The translations under genes and the position numbers were made by a program. A stretch of DNA of 6,498 bases from Butyrivibrio sp. Its GTDB lineage: Bacteria; Bacillota_A; Clostridia; Lachnospirales; Lachnospiraceae. Of the stretch, positions 1-5,200 are shown in pieces; the first letter of the stretch is position 1, and every line of letters starts with the position of its first letter. The DNA lies in assembly GCF_024699075.1 (NCBI RefSeq), contig NZ_JAILQF010000123.1, positions 1 to 6,498 of the forward strand. Direction: 5' to 3'. Under the pieces are notes generated by a model. That model had not been told where the DNA came from, did no database searches, and worked only from the letters and a program-made list of their open reading frames with translations.

Positions 1-330
1 TGTCAGTGATCTGTCATAAGCAGAGATTCCTGTACTTGTATCTACATGGTCAATTGATACTGTAAATGCAGTCTCGTGATTATCTGTATTGTTGGTCACC
101 ATCATTGGGATCTGAAGTCTTAATGCAATTTCTTTACTCATAGGCATGCATATAAGACCTTTACCAACACTTGCCATGAAATTTAGATTTTCAGGTGTTG
201 CATATTCTGCAGCGCAGATAAGGTCTCCTTCATTTTCTCTGTCAGGGTCATCTGCAACTACTACGATCTTGCCGCATTTAAGGTCTTCGAGTGCTCTTTC
301 TACAGACTCATTGTCAAAATTTTTATTCAT
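1..330 (-). CDS. ribBA: 3,4-dihydroxy-2-butanone-4-phosphate synthase domain, probably N-terminal part of RibBA (partial, runs off left edge)
   Basis: Only the first 110 residues are in the window; the reading frame is open at base 1. The RibB domain converts ribulose 5-phosphate to 3,4-dihydroxy-2-butanone 4-phosphate plus formate, the four-carbon precursor of riboflavin. Seen directly: the acidic metal and substrate loop [11 protein letters not shown] at residues 27-37, GKGLICMPM at 56-64 with its conserved Cys61, and the TGISAYDR motif at 100-107, all in the order and spacing of the family. The ATG at 330 is preceded on the minus strand by AAAGGAAACGATC, an adequate ribosome binding site. 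It lies 92 bp downstream of ribE and should be in the same operon. In Firmicutes this domain is usually fused to GTP cyclohydrolase II, but that half would be off-window, so the fusion is inferred, not seen. The RibB assignment itself is secure. Confidence 0.93.
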   Translation of the reverse strand, partial: MNKNFDNESVERALEDLKCGKIVVVADDPDRENEGDLICAAEYATPENLNFMASVGKGLICMPMSKEIALRLQIPMMVTNNTDNHETAFTVSIDHVDTSTGISAYDRSLT

Positions 331-340
331 GATCGTTTCC

Positions 341-400
341 TTTCTTACTGATAACTTTCTTACTGATAACTATCTTCCTGATAACTATCTTCCTGATACC
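341..400. repeat. Four tandem copies of a 15-bp repeat in the ribE-ribBA spacer
   Basis: Plus-strand units are 341-355 and 356-370 (both TTTCTTACTGATAAC, identical), 371-385 (TATCTTCCTGATAAC) and 386-400 (TATCTTCCTGATACC). Together they take up 60 of the 92 bp between the ribE stop and the ribBA start. On the transcribed minus strand each unit carries an AG-rich, ribosome-binding-site-like stretch (CAGGAAGATA or CAGTAAGAAA), and the last copy runs directly into the real ribBA ribosome binding site. Function is not known; changes in copy number would change the spacer length in 15-nt steps. Confidence 0.93.
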
Positions 401-422
401 TTTTTTCCAAAAAAATATCTTT

Positions 423-1058
423 TTAAAATCCATGTTCTGTAAGGAATTCCATTGTGATTCCTCCACCTTTTGAAGGATTTAATAGCTTCTGAACGTATTT
501 GGCTATCACATCATTTTCAAGATTCACCTTATCGCCTTTTTTCTTGTCAAGAAGGATTGTCTCTGATCCTGTGTGCGGGATGACAGATACGCTAAAGCAC
601 GAAACATCTACCGATACGACTGTAAGGCTTATTCCGTCTATGCATATAGATCCCTTCTCTATTATGAGATCAAGTATTTCAGGCTTTGCTCCTATGGTTA
701 CAACTACAGCATTGCCATCTTTTACCATAGATATGATGCTTCCCGTTCCATCTATGTGGCCGCTTACTATATGGCCTCCAAATCTGCCATCTGCTGCCAT
801 TGCCCTTTCAAGATTGACCTCTGCCATAGAATTAAGATCTCCAAGATTGGTCCTTTTAAGTGTCTCAGGCATAACATCAGCAGTGAATGACTTATCATCC
901 ATAGCCGTAACAGTAAGGCACACTCCGTTAACTGCTATGCTGTCTCCTGTTTTGGTCCCTTCTAAAACCTTGGATGCTCCTATTTTGATAAAAGAGCTAC
1001 TGCCTTGAAGGTGCTTATTTAATAGCTTTCCCTTTTCTTCAATGATTCCTGTAAACAT
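423..1058 (-). CDS. ribE: Riboflavin synthase, alpha subunit
   Basis: This 211-residue cytosolic enzyme catalyses dismutation of two 6,7-dimethyl-8-ribityllumazine molecules into riboflavin and a pyrimidinedione, the last step of riboflavin synthesis. The length matches the family. Two lumazine-binding repeats are visible. The first starts with MFTGIIEE (1-8) and has SIAVNGVCLTVT (40-51), MPETLKRTNLG (63-73) and NLERAM (82-87). The second begins around GGHIVSGHIDGTG (94-106) and has SICIDGISLTVVSV (137-150) and SVIPHT (158-163). NLENDVIAKYV (179-189) matches the conserved C-terminal helix used for trimer assembly in the family, and the tail GGGITMEFLTEHGF resembles clostridial homologues. The start at 1058 has AAAGG about 10 nt upstream. 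It follows ribD after a long 167-bp gap and precedes ribBA. The name ribE follows Bacillus; the E. coli orthologue is called ribC or ribE depending on source. Confidence 0.97.
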   Translation of the reverse strand: MFTGIIEEKGKLLNKHLQGSSSFIKIGASKVLEGTKTGDSIAVNGVCLTVTAMDDKSFTADVMPETLKRTNLGDLNSMAEVNLERAMAADGRFGGHIVSGHIDGTGSIISMVKDGNAVVVTIGAKPEILDLIIEKGSICIDGISLTVVSVDVSCFSVSVIPHTGSETILLDKKKGDKVNLENDVIAKYVQKLLNPSKGGGITMEFLTEHGF

Positions 1059-1110
1059 AATGTATTTACCTTTACTTTTTTTATTATCTGCAGACCTTGA
1101 AGATATACTA

Positions 1111-1214
1111 TTCGCAACTTATGATTTGATTCCCTCGGTTAGCCTATAAATGTAATCTTTATAGGATTCCAGAGTCATCATTTTCACAAGAATAGATTAT
1201 TTATGATTTGCGAA
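1111..1214. repeat. Nested inverted repeats in the ribD-ribE spacer
   Basis: The 167-bp spacer (1059-1225) has an inner perfect 8-bp inverted repeat, CCTATAAA (1143-1150) and TTTATAGG (1158-1165) around a 7-nt loop. It is enclosed by a second pair, TTCGCAA (1111-1117) and TTGCGAA (1208-1214). The 10-mer TTATGATTTG also occurs as a direct repeat at 1119-1128 and 1201-1210, beside these arms. I see no T-tract after the inner hairpin in either direction that would make it a good terminator, and no convincing promoter. It could be an mRNA processing or stability element or the remains of a small insertion; neither is shown. Confidence 0.6.
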
Positions 1215-1225
1215 ATTTGAATTGC

Positions 1226-2473
1226 TTAAAGTCTGATAGTCTTTGGTTTATAGGTTTCATATTCAATTAGTATATCTTCGTCAAAGCTGCTTACTTTAGG
1301 ATTTGAGAGTCTTATACTGTCGCTCATCTCATCAATGCCCATTTCGCCAACAGGTGTGAAAGCTCCCTTTCCTCCTACTATTTTTGGCCCAATAAAGGTA
1401 TATATTTTATTGACCTTGCCAGCTTTTAAAAACGAAGCATTGATATGTCCACCGCCCTCAACAAGGATTCCATCTATCTGCATCTTGCCAAGTTTTTTAA
1501 GAAGGTCTTTAACATCTATATGCTTTCCATTATCTTCTTTCTTAACTCCCAAAACCTGTACTCCAAGTTCCTTGAGCTTTGCTACTTTCATGAGTTTATC
1601 TTCACTAATAAGGTCATTATCAGTGGAAAAATGATCCATACCATTATCTGTCTTATGTGCAAAGGTTTCTTCAGATTCTTTTTCCAAATAATTATCATTT
1701 GTATACTCATCAAGGCAGGCCACTATTACAGGTCCTTCACTTGTAGTTCTTACAAGTTTAGAGTCAAGTGGGATATTTAGATGGCTGTCCATCACAATTC
1801 TTACAGGATTCCTTCCTCCTTCTATCCTGCAGGTAAGAAGCGGATCATCAGCAAGAACAGTGCCGATACCTGCCAGAATTCCTGTGTAATAAGACCTTAA
1901 CTTTTGGACATGATTTCTTGCCTTCTCTCCGGTGATCCATTTGGAGCTCCCCTTATCTGTTGCGATTCTTCCATCTGCTGTCATCGCATACTTTAAGGCT
2001 ACGTAAGGCTCTTTGTTAGAAATATAATGGAAAAAGACCGGATTGATCTCATCGCACTCATCTTTAAGGTAGTCTTCAATAACTTCTATCCCGTGTTCAC
2101 GAAGATATGCTGTACCCTTTCCTGATACTAGCGGATTAGGATCTCTTGATCCTATGACTACTCTGTTTATCCCGGCTTCTACTACTGCGATAGTACAAGG
2201 CGGCTGCTTGCCATAGTGGCAGCAAGGTTCAAGAGTTACATATATGGTTGCTCCCTTAGCGCTTTCATTAAGGCTTTTGATAGCATTTCTCTCAGCATGA
2301 AGTCCGCCATATTTTTGGTGACAACCTTCTCCGATTATCCTGCCGTCTTTTACTATAACTGCGCCTACAAGCGGATTTGGATTAGTATGTCCCTTTGCAG
2401 TAAGAGCAAGTTCAATTGCCCTTTTCATGTACCGAGGATCTAAACCGTCTTTATACAATATGTCTTTGTCCAA
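1226..2473 (-). CDS. ribD: Bifunctional diaminohydroxyphosphoribosylaminopyrimidine deaminase / 5-amino-6-(5-phosphoribosylamino)uracil reductase
   Basis: This 415-residue enzyme carries out two consecutive steps on the pyrimidine intermediate derived from GTP: deamination, then NADPH-dependent reduction of the ribosyl side chain. The N-terminal cytidine-deaminase-like domain has NPNPLVGAVI (31-40), the zinc and catalytic motif HAE (59-61) and PCCHYGKQPPC (83-93), giving His59, Cys84 and Cys93 as zinc ligands. The reductase domain starts near residue 157 with YVALKYAMTADGRIA and has SSKWITGEKAR (176-186), GIGTVLADDPLLTCR (202-216), ILVEGGGHINASFL (336-349) and IGPKIVGGKGAF (361-372). The start is a TTG at 2473 with AAGGGG four bases upstream; the next Met (residue 16) would cut into the conserved YMKRAIELA helix and has no good ribosome binding site. 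At 415 residues it is about 50 longer than Bacillus or E. coli RibD, mostly from a charged insertion near residues 254-292. First gene after the FMN riboswitch. Confidence 0.97.
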   Translation of the reverse strand: MDKDILYKDGLDPRYMKRAIELALTAKGHTNPNPLVGAVIVKDGRIIGEGCHQKYGGLHAERNAIKSLNESAKGATIYVTLEPCCHYGKQPPCTIAVVEAGINRVVIGSRDPNPLVSGKGTAYLREHGIEVIEDYLKDECDEINPVFFHYISNKEPYVALKYAMTADGRIATDKGSSKWITGEKARNHVQKLRSYYTGILAGIGTVLADDPLLTCRIEGGRNPVRIVMDSHLNIPLDSKLVRTTSEGPVIVACLDEYTNDNYLEKESEETFAHKTDNGMDHFSTDNDLISEDKLMKVAKLKELGVQVLGVKKEDNGKHIDVKDLLKKLGKMQIDGILVEGGGHINASFLKAGKVNKIYTFIGPKIVGGKGAFTPVGEMGIDEMSDSIRLSNPKVSSFDEDILIEYETYKPKTIRL

Positions 2474-2477
2474 GTGT

Positions 2478-2498
2478 CCCCTTTCTTAATTCGGGGGG
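2478..2498 (-). promoter_or_regulatory. Possible stem-loop covering the ribD ribosome binding site
   Basis: On the minus strand a CCCCCC run (2498-2493) is followed by an 11-nt loop and then by the GGGG (2481-2478) that forms the core of the ribD ribosome binding site, four bases before the TTG start. Pairing of C4 with G4 would hide the site. It is only four G-C pairs with no clear extension, so a regulatory role is a guess. Confidence 0.35.
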
Positions 2499-2499
2499 T

Positions 2500-2646
2500 T
2501 TATTGTGGGAAGTTTAAAAATGATTTAGAAGAATCATTATTAGATAATACTAAGATTACGCATTTAGATGCTTCAATAGCTTTTGGATCTGACCTTGTCA
2601 TATCCACCGCCAAATAAAAAATGTGCCTCTTCGGAAAGAGACACAT
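2500..2646 (-). CDS. Possible short ORF in the ribD leader (uncertain)
   Basis: The minus strand is open from ATG at 2646 to TAA at 2502-2500 (48 codons). An internal ATG at 2601 gives a 33-residue version beginning MTRSDPKAIEASKCVILVL. The longer form overlaps the riboswitch terminator hairpin and has no clear ribosome binding site; the shorter has only GGTGG very close to its ATG. I recognise no family. It lies wholly between the riboswitch and ribD, where it would be transcribed only on terminator read-through. It may be chance; it is listed because it fills most of an otherwise empty 138-nt leader. Confidence 0.2.
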   Translation of the reverse strand: MCLFPKRHIFYLAVDMTRSDPKAIEASKCVILVLSNNDSSKSFLNFPQ

Positions 2647-2647
2647 T
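2612..2647 (-). terminator. Intrinsic terminator of the FMN riboswitch expression platform
   Basis: A 12-bp stem (arms 2636-2647 and 2620-2631, minus strand AATGTGTCTCTT and AAGAGGCACATT) with a TCCG loop runs into a U-rich tract (TTTTTTATTT). The one imperfect position is a G-U pair on the minus-strand RNA but a C-A mismatch on the plus strand, which shows it is selected for transcription toward ribD. FMN binding to the aptamer upstream should favour this hairpin and switch off ribD-ribE-ribBA. An alternative pairing of ATTACCGTT (2711-2703) with GATGGTAAT (2653-2645) overlaps the start of the terminator stem and is a candidate antiterminator. Confidence 0.9.
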
Positions 2648-2712
2648 ACCATCTATCATTTGCAGGACCTATATCCATTTAATATAGATATAGCCTTAGT
2701 ATAACGGTAATC

Positions 2713-2821
2713 TCACTTCTCTCATCCAGACTCTACTGTCGGCCCCGGAATCTCACCGGATCATGCCTATTGGCTCGCGGGCTATACCGCCGGTTGGGAA
2801 TCGCACCCAGCCCCGAAGTAA
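2713..2821 (-). ncRNA. FMN riboswitch aptamer (RFN element)
   Basis: Read on the minus strand, the sequence has the RFN hallmarks in order: CTTCGGGGC, GGGTGCGATTCCC, AACCGGCGGT, AGCCCGCGAGC, CCGGTGAGATTCCGG, GGCCGACAGT, AGTCTGGATG and AGAGAAGT. The closing P1 helix pairs TTACTTC (2821-2815) with GAAGTGA (2719-2713), with one wobble. The family binds flavin mononucleotide and represses riboflavin synthesis or transport genes. Here it lies between a strong promoter and an intrinsic terminator upstream of ribD, so transcriptional attenuation of the rib operon is the expected mode. Confidence 0.98.
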
Positions 2822-2870
2822 TAATCGTATTTATATTAAATTTAAATGTTAGCTTTCGCTCACGATGCTA

Positions 2871-2899
2871 AGTATAAATTGGATGCCTATAATTGTCAA
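2871..2899 (-). promoter_or_regulatory. Sigma-A-type promoter of the rib operon
   Basis: Minus strand TTGACA (2899-2894), a 17-nt spacer and TATACT (2876-2871) give a consensus -35 and a near-consensus -10. Transcription should start near 2864, about 43 nt upstream of the P1 helix of the FMN riboswitch. It lies directly downstream of the candidate terminator of the MazG-like gene, so the rib operon has its own transcription unit. Confidence 0.9.
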
Positions 2900-2903
2900 T
2901 GGG

Positions 2904-2927
2904 AAAAAATTATGATGTCAGCACCAT
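2904..2927 (-). terminator. Candidate intrinsic terminator after the MazG-like gene
   Basis: On the minus strand ATGGTG (2927-2922), loop CTGA and CATCAT (2917-2912) form a 6-bp stem with one G-U pair, followed by AATTTTTT. It starts two bases after the stop codon of the MazG-like gene and ends five bases before the -35 box of the rib promoter. The stem is short, so efficiency is uncertain, but the position suits separation of the two transcription units. Confidence 0.5.
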
Positions 2928-2928
2928 T

Positions 2929-3255
2929 TTACCAGCGCTTCATATTAGTTTCGAATTTTTCTTTATATATATCTTTGAGCTCATCTGATGAAATCCCATA
3001 GCACAGCATCACATCATTATAATACATAAGGACATCTGCCATCTCTTCAACAAGATCTTTTCTAAGTTTTGCATCATGCAAAGCCTTATCGTCTCCGTTC
3101 TTTTTGACAATATCTATTACTTCACCAATTTCACCTATCATCCAAAGAAGTTTGTTCTTGCCGGTCTCCGGGCATATAGGCTCCCACTTATCTTTATATT
3201 TGTCCTGAAGTACTCTCTGCATTTCCTGCATTTCATTAACGGTAAATTCTGACAT
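2929..3255 (-). CDS. MazG-like nucleotide pyrophosphohydrolase domain protein
   Basis: This 108-residue protein looks like a single-domain all-alpha NTP pyrophosphohydrolase of the MazG type, a family that hydrolyses (d)NTPs or modified nucleotides to monophosphate and pyrophosphate using Mg2+. Seen directly: the metal-binding ExxE motif in GEIGEVIDIVKK (Glu42, Glu45) and the second motif EEMADVLMYYND (Glu71, Asp74), at the expected spacing. The conserved-looking W24 and the tail NMKRW resemble short Firmicute homologues. The substrate cannot be read from sequence; house-cleaning of the nucleotide pool is the usual inference. The ATG at 3255 has AGGGGG about 5 nt upstream. It lies 63 bp downstream of the small winged-helix gene, with a candidate terminator between them, and I see no obvious promoter of its own, although a perfect 10-bp palindrome ACATATATGT sits at 3276-3285. 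Despite the family name, no mazE or mazF partner is present. Confidence 0.85.
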   Translation of the reverse strand: MSEFTVNEMQEMQRVLQDKYKDKWEPICPETGKNKLLWMIGEIGEVIDIVKKNGDDKALHDAKLRKDLVEEMADVLMYYNDVMLCYGISSDELKDIYKEKFETNMKRW

Positions 3256-3290
3256 CCTATCCCCCTGTCATTGTCACATATATGTTGCAT

Positions 3291-3325
3291 AAAAAAAAAA
3301 TAATGAATGTGTGAAGCCTCACATT
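3291..3325 (-). terminator. Candidate intrinsic terminator overlapping the stop of the small winged-helix gene
   Basis: On the minus strand TGTGA-GGCT-TCACA forms a short GC-containing hairpin, with alternative pairing AATGTG/CACATT. It is followed a few bases later by an uninterrupted run of ten T (3300-3291). The hairpin includes the TGA stop codon at 3321-3319. The gap of about eight bases between stem and T-run makes it less than ideal, so some read-through into the MazG-like gene is plausible. Confidence 0.5.
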
Positions 3326-3570
3326 TCTCTCTTAAGATCCAGATATGACTGTAAATGTGCTATTCCGATATTACTAACAGTATAAACATTTGCACCACGT
3401 TCACTCATTTCCTTAATAGAACAATTCTTAAGAAGCTCTTCAATGGTGCTTTTTATTTCCTTTTGTGACATCCCGGCATGTGCACGCAGGTCTTCCGGAA
3501 AAACAGGTCTTTGGTACTGCTTTTCCAATTGGTATATACGAAATAACCTAAGTGCCAATTCTCTGTTCAT
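3319..3570 (-). CDS. Small hypothetical protein, winged-helix-like
   Basis: I do not recognise a specific family for this 83-residue protein. The pattern suggests a small winged helix: an amphipathic first helix (about 3-18), a short helix (25-31), a possible recognition helix SQKEIKSTIEELLKN (35-49), two beta-like stretches around IKEMSERGANVYTVS (52-66) and a final helix IAHLQSYLDLKRE (70-82). No catalytic, metal-binding or membrane motif is visible. The start is well supported: the ATG at 3570 has AAAGGAG eight bases upstream. It follows the MATE gene after 118 bp and carries a TATAAT box at 3639-3634, so it may be transcribed separately from the efflux genes. It could be a DNA-binding regulator of its neighbours, but this is inferred only from fold-like pattern and position. 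That it is a real gene is fairly sure; its function is unknown. Confidence 0.72.
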   Translation of the reverse strand: MNRELALRLFRIYQLEKQYQRPVFPEDLRAHAGMSQKEIKSTIEELLKNCSIKEMSERGANVYTVSNIGIAHLQSYLDLKREM

Positions 3571-3633
3571 ATCTATTTCTCCTTTTTACATTCAGGATCA
3601 TTTATAAAAACACTATGTATTAAACTATATTAC

Positions 3634-3639
3634 ATTATA
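3634..3639 (-). promoter_or_regulatory. Candidate -10 box upstream of the small winged-helix gene
   Basis: The minus strand reads TATAAT, a perfect -10 hexamer, 64 bp upstream of the ATG at 3570. At 17 bp further upstream the sequence is TACAAA, a poor -35. A weak or activator-dependent promoter is possible. No clear terminator follows the MATE gene, so read-through transcription is an alternative. Confidence 0.35.
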
Positions 3640-3688
3640 CCGATATAGCGTCATTGTTTGTAGTACTGTTTAGATATACTGCAAATAT

Positions 3689-5062
3689 TTATTTTAAAAT
3701 TTCAAGCTTTTTAAGCGCCGTTTTGAACTGCCATGCAAATATGATAGCTGTAAAAGTTACCGCAATAATATCAGCAACTGGTTCTGCCATATATACTGCC
3801 ATTGTTTTGTCCTGTAATATATTCAGATTAGGAAGAATATATATTAAAGGTATAAGCAGAACAAACTTTCTTACAACAGCAACAATTATAGAATACAACG
3901 CATTACCAATTGATGTAAATGTAAGCTGGCAGGAAACCTGTATACCAAAAACAAACAAAACAGCACAATATATTCTAAGAGCATTAGCCGAATAATCTAT
4001 AAGCGCAGAATCATTTGAGAAGATACTTGCAAAAGCTCTTGGAAAAAGCATTATTCCAAGGTATAGCGAAACCGAATAAATAAGGCATATTATGAGTAGC
4101 AGTCTAAATGTTTCTTTTACTCTTGCCACGTTTCTTGCGCCATAATTGTAGCTTGATATAGGCTGAGCTCCCTGTCCTATTCCCTGTAAAGGAAGCATTG
4201 CAAACTGCATAGTGCTTGTACATATTGTCATTGCACCTACTGCTACATCTCCGCCATATTTAAGGAGAGAAGAATTAAAGCAAACTGCAATAATACTTTC
4301 ACTAAGCTGCATTATAAATGTTGCAGTTCCAAGTGTAAGACAAGGAACGATAATATTCCTTTTTATGAGTAAATATTTACGCCTTATCCTGAGAAAAGAC
4401 TTATCGCTACATAAAAATTTCACGCACCAGATACAGGATATAGCTTGGGAAATGATGGTTGCAAGTGCAGCGCCTCGTACTCCCATGCCAAATATAAAAA
4501 TAAATACCGGATCAAGAATAATATTACAAACTGCGCCGATCAAAACGGTAAGCATTCCTGTTTTGGCAAATCCCTGCGCTGTTATAAACATATTCATACC
4601 TAGCGTAAGCTGGACAAAAACTGTACCAAGCGCATAGATCGTGATGTATGATGATGCATAAGATATAGTATTATTACTCGCACCAAAAAGAAGTAATAAT
4701 GGGCGGTTAAATACCAGCAAGACTGTTGTCAAAACTGCAGAAATGATCAATAGTACTGAAAAACAGTTTCCAAGAATATTTTCCGCATGAGCATAATCAT
4801 TTTTTCCCATAGAAATAGAAGCCCTTGGAGCTCCTCCGGAACTAACAAGAGCTGCAAATGCTGAAACAACCAGGATCAGAGGCATGCACACTCCAACACC
4901 TGTAAGAGCAAGTGCTCCGTCGCCAGGCATATGCCCTATATAGATTCTGTCAACAATGTTATATAAAACATTAACAAGCTGTGCTATAACTGTTGGCAAT
5001 GCAAGCTTAAATAAAAGCTTGTTAACAGGTTCTTTTCCAAGAAATTCTTTATCATCTGTCAT
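3689..5062 (-). CDS. MATE family multidrug/Na+ or H+ antiporter
   Basis: This 457-residue inner-membrane protein belongs to the multidrug and toxic compound extrusion family and most resembles the MepA/DinF-like branch. The length and roughly 12 hydrophobic segments fit. Family features seen: ALPTVIAQLVNVLYNIVDRIYIGH (21-44) spanning helix 1 and its exit, the helix 5 segment CNIILDPVFIFIFGMGVRGAALATIISQ (179-206), the second-half QGIGQGAQPISSYNYGAR (293-310), matching the first-half repeat around residues 70-90, and the late-helix motif EPVADII (427-433). The ATG at 5062 has AGGAG eight bases upstream. An ATG one base after that site is out of frame and stops after five codons, so it is ignored. 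The gene follows marR by 106 bp in the same direction, which suggests MarR-controlled efflux. The drug or metabolite exported cannot be told from sequence. Confidence 0.95.
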   Translation of the reverse strand: MTDDKEFLGKEPVNKLLFKLALPTVIAQLVNVLYNIVDRIYIGHMPGDGALALTGVGVCMPLILVVSAFAALVSSGGAPRASISMGKNDYAHAENILGNCFSVLLIISAVLTTVLLVFNRPLLLLFGASNNTISYASSYITIYALGTVFVQLTLGMNMFITAQGFAKTGMLTVLIGAVCNIILDPVFIFIFGMGVRGAALATIISQAISCIWCVKFLCSDKSFLRIRRKYLLIKRNIIVPCLTLGTATFIMQLSESIIAVCFNSSLLKYGGDVAVGAMTICTSTMQFAMLPLQGIGQGAQPISSYNYGARNVARVKETFRLLLIICLIYSVSLYLGIMLFPRAFASIFSNDSALIDYSANALRIYCAVLFVFGIQVSCQLTFTSIGNALYSIIVAVVRKFVLLIPLIYILPNLNILQDKTMAVYMAEPVADIIAVTFTAIIFAWQFKTALKKLEILK

Positions 5063-5086
5063 TACTCATTCTCCTAAAATCAAACT

Positions 5087-5200
5087 CATAAACTACTAAT
5101 TGCTAAGCTCATTTATTTCAGTGTCATAAACTACTCGTTGCTAAGCTCTTTTATCACATTGCAATAAACTACTTGTTGCTAAGCTCTTTTATCACATTGT
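5087..5200. repeat. Three tandem 38-bp repeats, duplications of the marR 3' end
   Basis: Units are 5087-5124, 5125-5162 and 5163-5200. The last two are 35/38 identical, and the first is 31/38 identical to the second; seven bases of a fourth unit (CATAAAC) follow at 5201-5207. The copy at 5163-5200 contains the real end of marR, encoding the last residues (VIKELSNK) and the TAG stop. The other two copies lie in the marR-MATE spacer and still read ...GAGCTTAGCAA...TAG on the minus strand. The array is therefore a gene tail copied in tandem, at different ages judging by divergence. The unit is not a multiple of three. Confidence 0.93.

Noticed and set aside
146..442. Plus-strand open frame with repeated LTDN/LPDN residues
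   Set aside because: It runs antisense to ribBA, and the repeated residues come only from the 15-bp DNA repeats in the spacer. No ribosome binding site or family resemblance.
499..1008. Long plus-strand open frame antisense to ribE
   Set aside because: It is a codon-bias shadow of the certain ribE gene on the other strand; the same holds for plus-strand frames inside ribD and the MATE gene.
2849..2871. Imperfect palindrome TTAGC...GCTAA next to the rib -10 box
   Set aside because: Only 5-bp arms with a 13-bp centre. It overlaps the promoter by a single base and the predicted transcript begins inside it, so neither operator nor RNA hairpin is well supported.
2929..3570. Toxin-antitoxin pair suggested by the MazG name and the small upstream gene
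   Set aside because: MazG-type enzymes are nucleotide hydrolases, not toxins, and no MazE- or MazF-like sequence is present.
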